The notes under the pieces were generated by a model. That model had not been told where the DNA came from. It worked only from the letters and a program-made list of their open reading frames with translations, and searched no databases. Below, piece by piece: positions 13,090 to 13,784 of a stretch of DNA of 13,784 nt. Numbering within the stretch: the stretch's first letter is position 1; each line of letters opens with the position of its first letter. Origin of the DNA: JAIBJP01 sp036506175 (GTDB lineage: Bacteria; Actinomycetota; Thermoleophilia; Gaiellales; Gaiellaceae); assembly GCA_036506175.1 (NCBI GenBank), contig DASXSE010000075.1:1-13784 (forward strand), written 5' to 3'. A program made the translations under genes and the position numbers.

Positions 13090-13784
13090 GTGTCGTCGCT
13101 AGCCCGCACGATCCTCGAGGACCACCTCGTTCGCGGCGAGCTCACGCCCGGGACGGAGATCGGCCTGCGCGTGGACCAGGCATTGGCGCAGGACGCGACC
13201 GGGACGATGGCGATGATGCAGTTCGAGCTCTTCGGCGTGGAGCGGGTGCAGGTCGAGACCGCGGTCGTCTACGTCGACCACAACATCCTGCAAATCGACT
13301 TCAAGAATCCGGACGACCACCGCTTCCTCCAGGCGATGGCTGCGAAGTACGGTGCCTGGTTCTCCCGGCCTGGCAACGGGATTTGCCACTACGTCCACTG
13401 CGAGCGCTTCGCGGCTCCCGGCAAGACGCTCGTCGGCGCGGACAGCCACACGACCCAATCCGGGTCGTGCGCGATGATCGCGATCGGCGCGGGCGGGCTG
13501 GACGTCGCGGTCTGCATGGCCGGCCATCCATTCGAGCTTCCCTGTCCCAAGATCGTGGGTGTTCGCTTGGAAAACGAGCTCCCGCGCCCGTGGATTCAGG
13601 CGAAAGACATCATCCTCGAGCTGCTGCGAAGGCGTGGCGTACGAGGCGGTCGCGGCTGCGTCTTCGAGTTCTACGGCCCCGGAGTCGCGACGCTCTCCTA
13701 CACCGAGCGGGGCACGATCGCGAACATGATCGCCGAGCTCGGCGCCACCGGAGCGGTCTTTCCGGCGGACGAGCAGACGCGCGC
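13090..13784 (+). CDS. Aconitate hydratase, N-terminal part (3' end outside window)
   Basis: The first 231 codons of an aconitase, which interconverts citrate and isocitrate in the TCA cycle with a 4Fe-4S cluster. GTG 13090 gives MSSLARTILEDHLVRGEL. Diagnostic motifs are DQALAQDATGT near residues 29-39, VDHN near 62-65, GADSHTTQSG near 117-126 and AIGAGGLDVAV. The frame stays open to the right edge. The cluster-binding cysteines of aconitases come later in the sequence, so they are not visible. The motif set suits the mitochondrial-like or putative bacterial aconitase branch rather than AcnB. The start is 4 bases after the Vms1-like stop, so cotranscription is likely, though a -10-like motif also sits 6 bases upstream. 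Confidence 0.9.
   Translation, partial: MSSLARTILEDHLVRGELTPGTEIGLRVDQALAQDATGTMAMMQFELFGVERVQVETAVVYVDHNILQIDFKNPDDHRFLQAMAAKYGAWFSRPGNGICHYVHCERFAAPGKTLVGADSHTTQSGSCAMIAIGAGGLDVAVCMAGHPFELPCPKIVGVRLENELPRPWIQAKDIILELLRRRGVRGGRGCVFEFYGPGVATLSYTERGTIANMIAELGATGAVFPADEQTR

Overview
The window is a high-GC bacterial chromosome segment with tight gene packing, frequent GTG/TTG starts and C/G-ending codons. This fits an actinomycete, and the gene set (AddAB-like helicase-nuclease, small zinc ribbon protein, Vms1/eRF1-like protein) suggests Thermoleophilia or a relative. That placement is an inference from style and content; no rRNA or other taxonomic marker is present. No tRNA, rRNA, CRISPR array, transposase or phage gene was seen, and no stretch over 300 bases lacks a gene.

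Layout. 2-235 is the 3' end of a sugar ABC transporter permease. It is followed almost without a gap by an FAD/NAD(P)-binding oxidoreductase (238-1341), which overlaps a membrane-anchored parallel beta-helix protein (1326-2507). A 65-residue zinc ribbon protein (2562-2759) comes next and ends at a tandem hairpin that looks like a terminator (2776-2818). A DNA repair block then runs from 2836 to 10032: an AddB-like PD-(D/E)XK nuclease with a decayed helicase part, an AddA-like UvrD-family helicase-nuclease, and endonuclease III. After it come a small helical protein of unknown function (10087-10404) and, on the minus strand, thioredoxin reductase followed by a zinc-ribbon/PAS protein. Diverging from trxB is a Vms1/Ankzf1-type (eRF1-like) peptidyl-tRNA hydrolase (11913-13085). 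It is followed after 4 bases by an aconitate hydratase gene that runs off the right edge.

How the genes may work together. The two AddAB-like subunits should process double-strand break ends for recombination, with endonuclease III adding base excision repair. Both AddAB-like subunits and endonuclease III show the cysteine sets expected for 4Fe-4S clusters. TrxB supplies thiol reducing power, and the cotranscribed zinc-ribbon/PAS protein could be a redox or ligand sensor, though this is unproven. The Vms1-like protein probably acts in ribosome rescue.

The most notable observation is the addB-addA junction. A 128-base, hairpin-rich element (5767-5894) is flanked by an exact 9-base direct repeat, TGAGCGTCG. 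The first repeat copy overlaps an ATG that would have been a perfect ATGA-overlap start for addA. The second copy carries the GTG now used. The element reads as an open 46-codon frame that begins in the ATGA overlap with addB and ends in a GTGA overlap with addA. It therefore looks like a small mobile palindromic repeat that entered a translationally coupled junction without breaking the coupling. Several genes also have a -10-like hexamer 6-7 bases upstream of the start codon, the arrangement expected of leaderless mRNAs.
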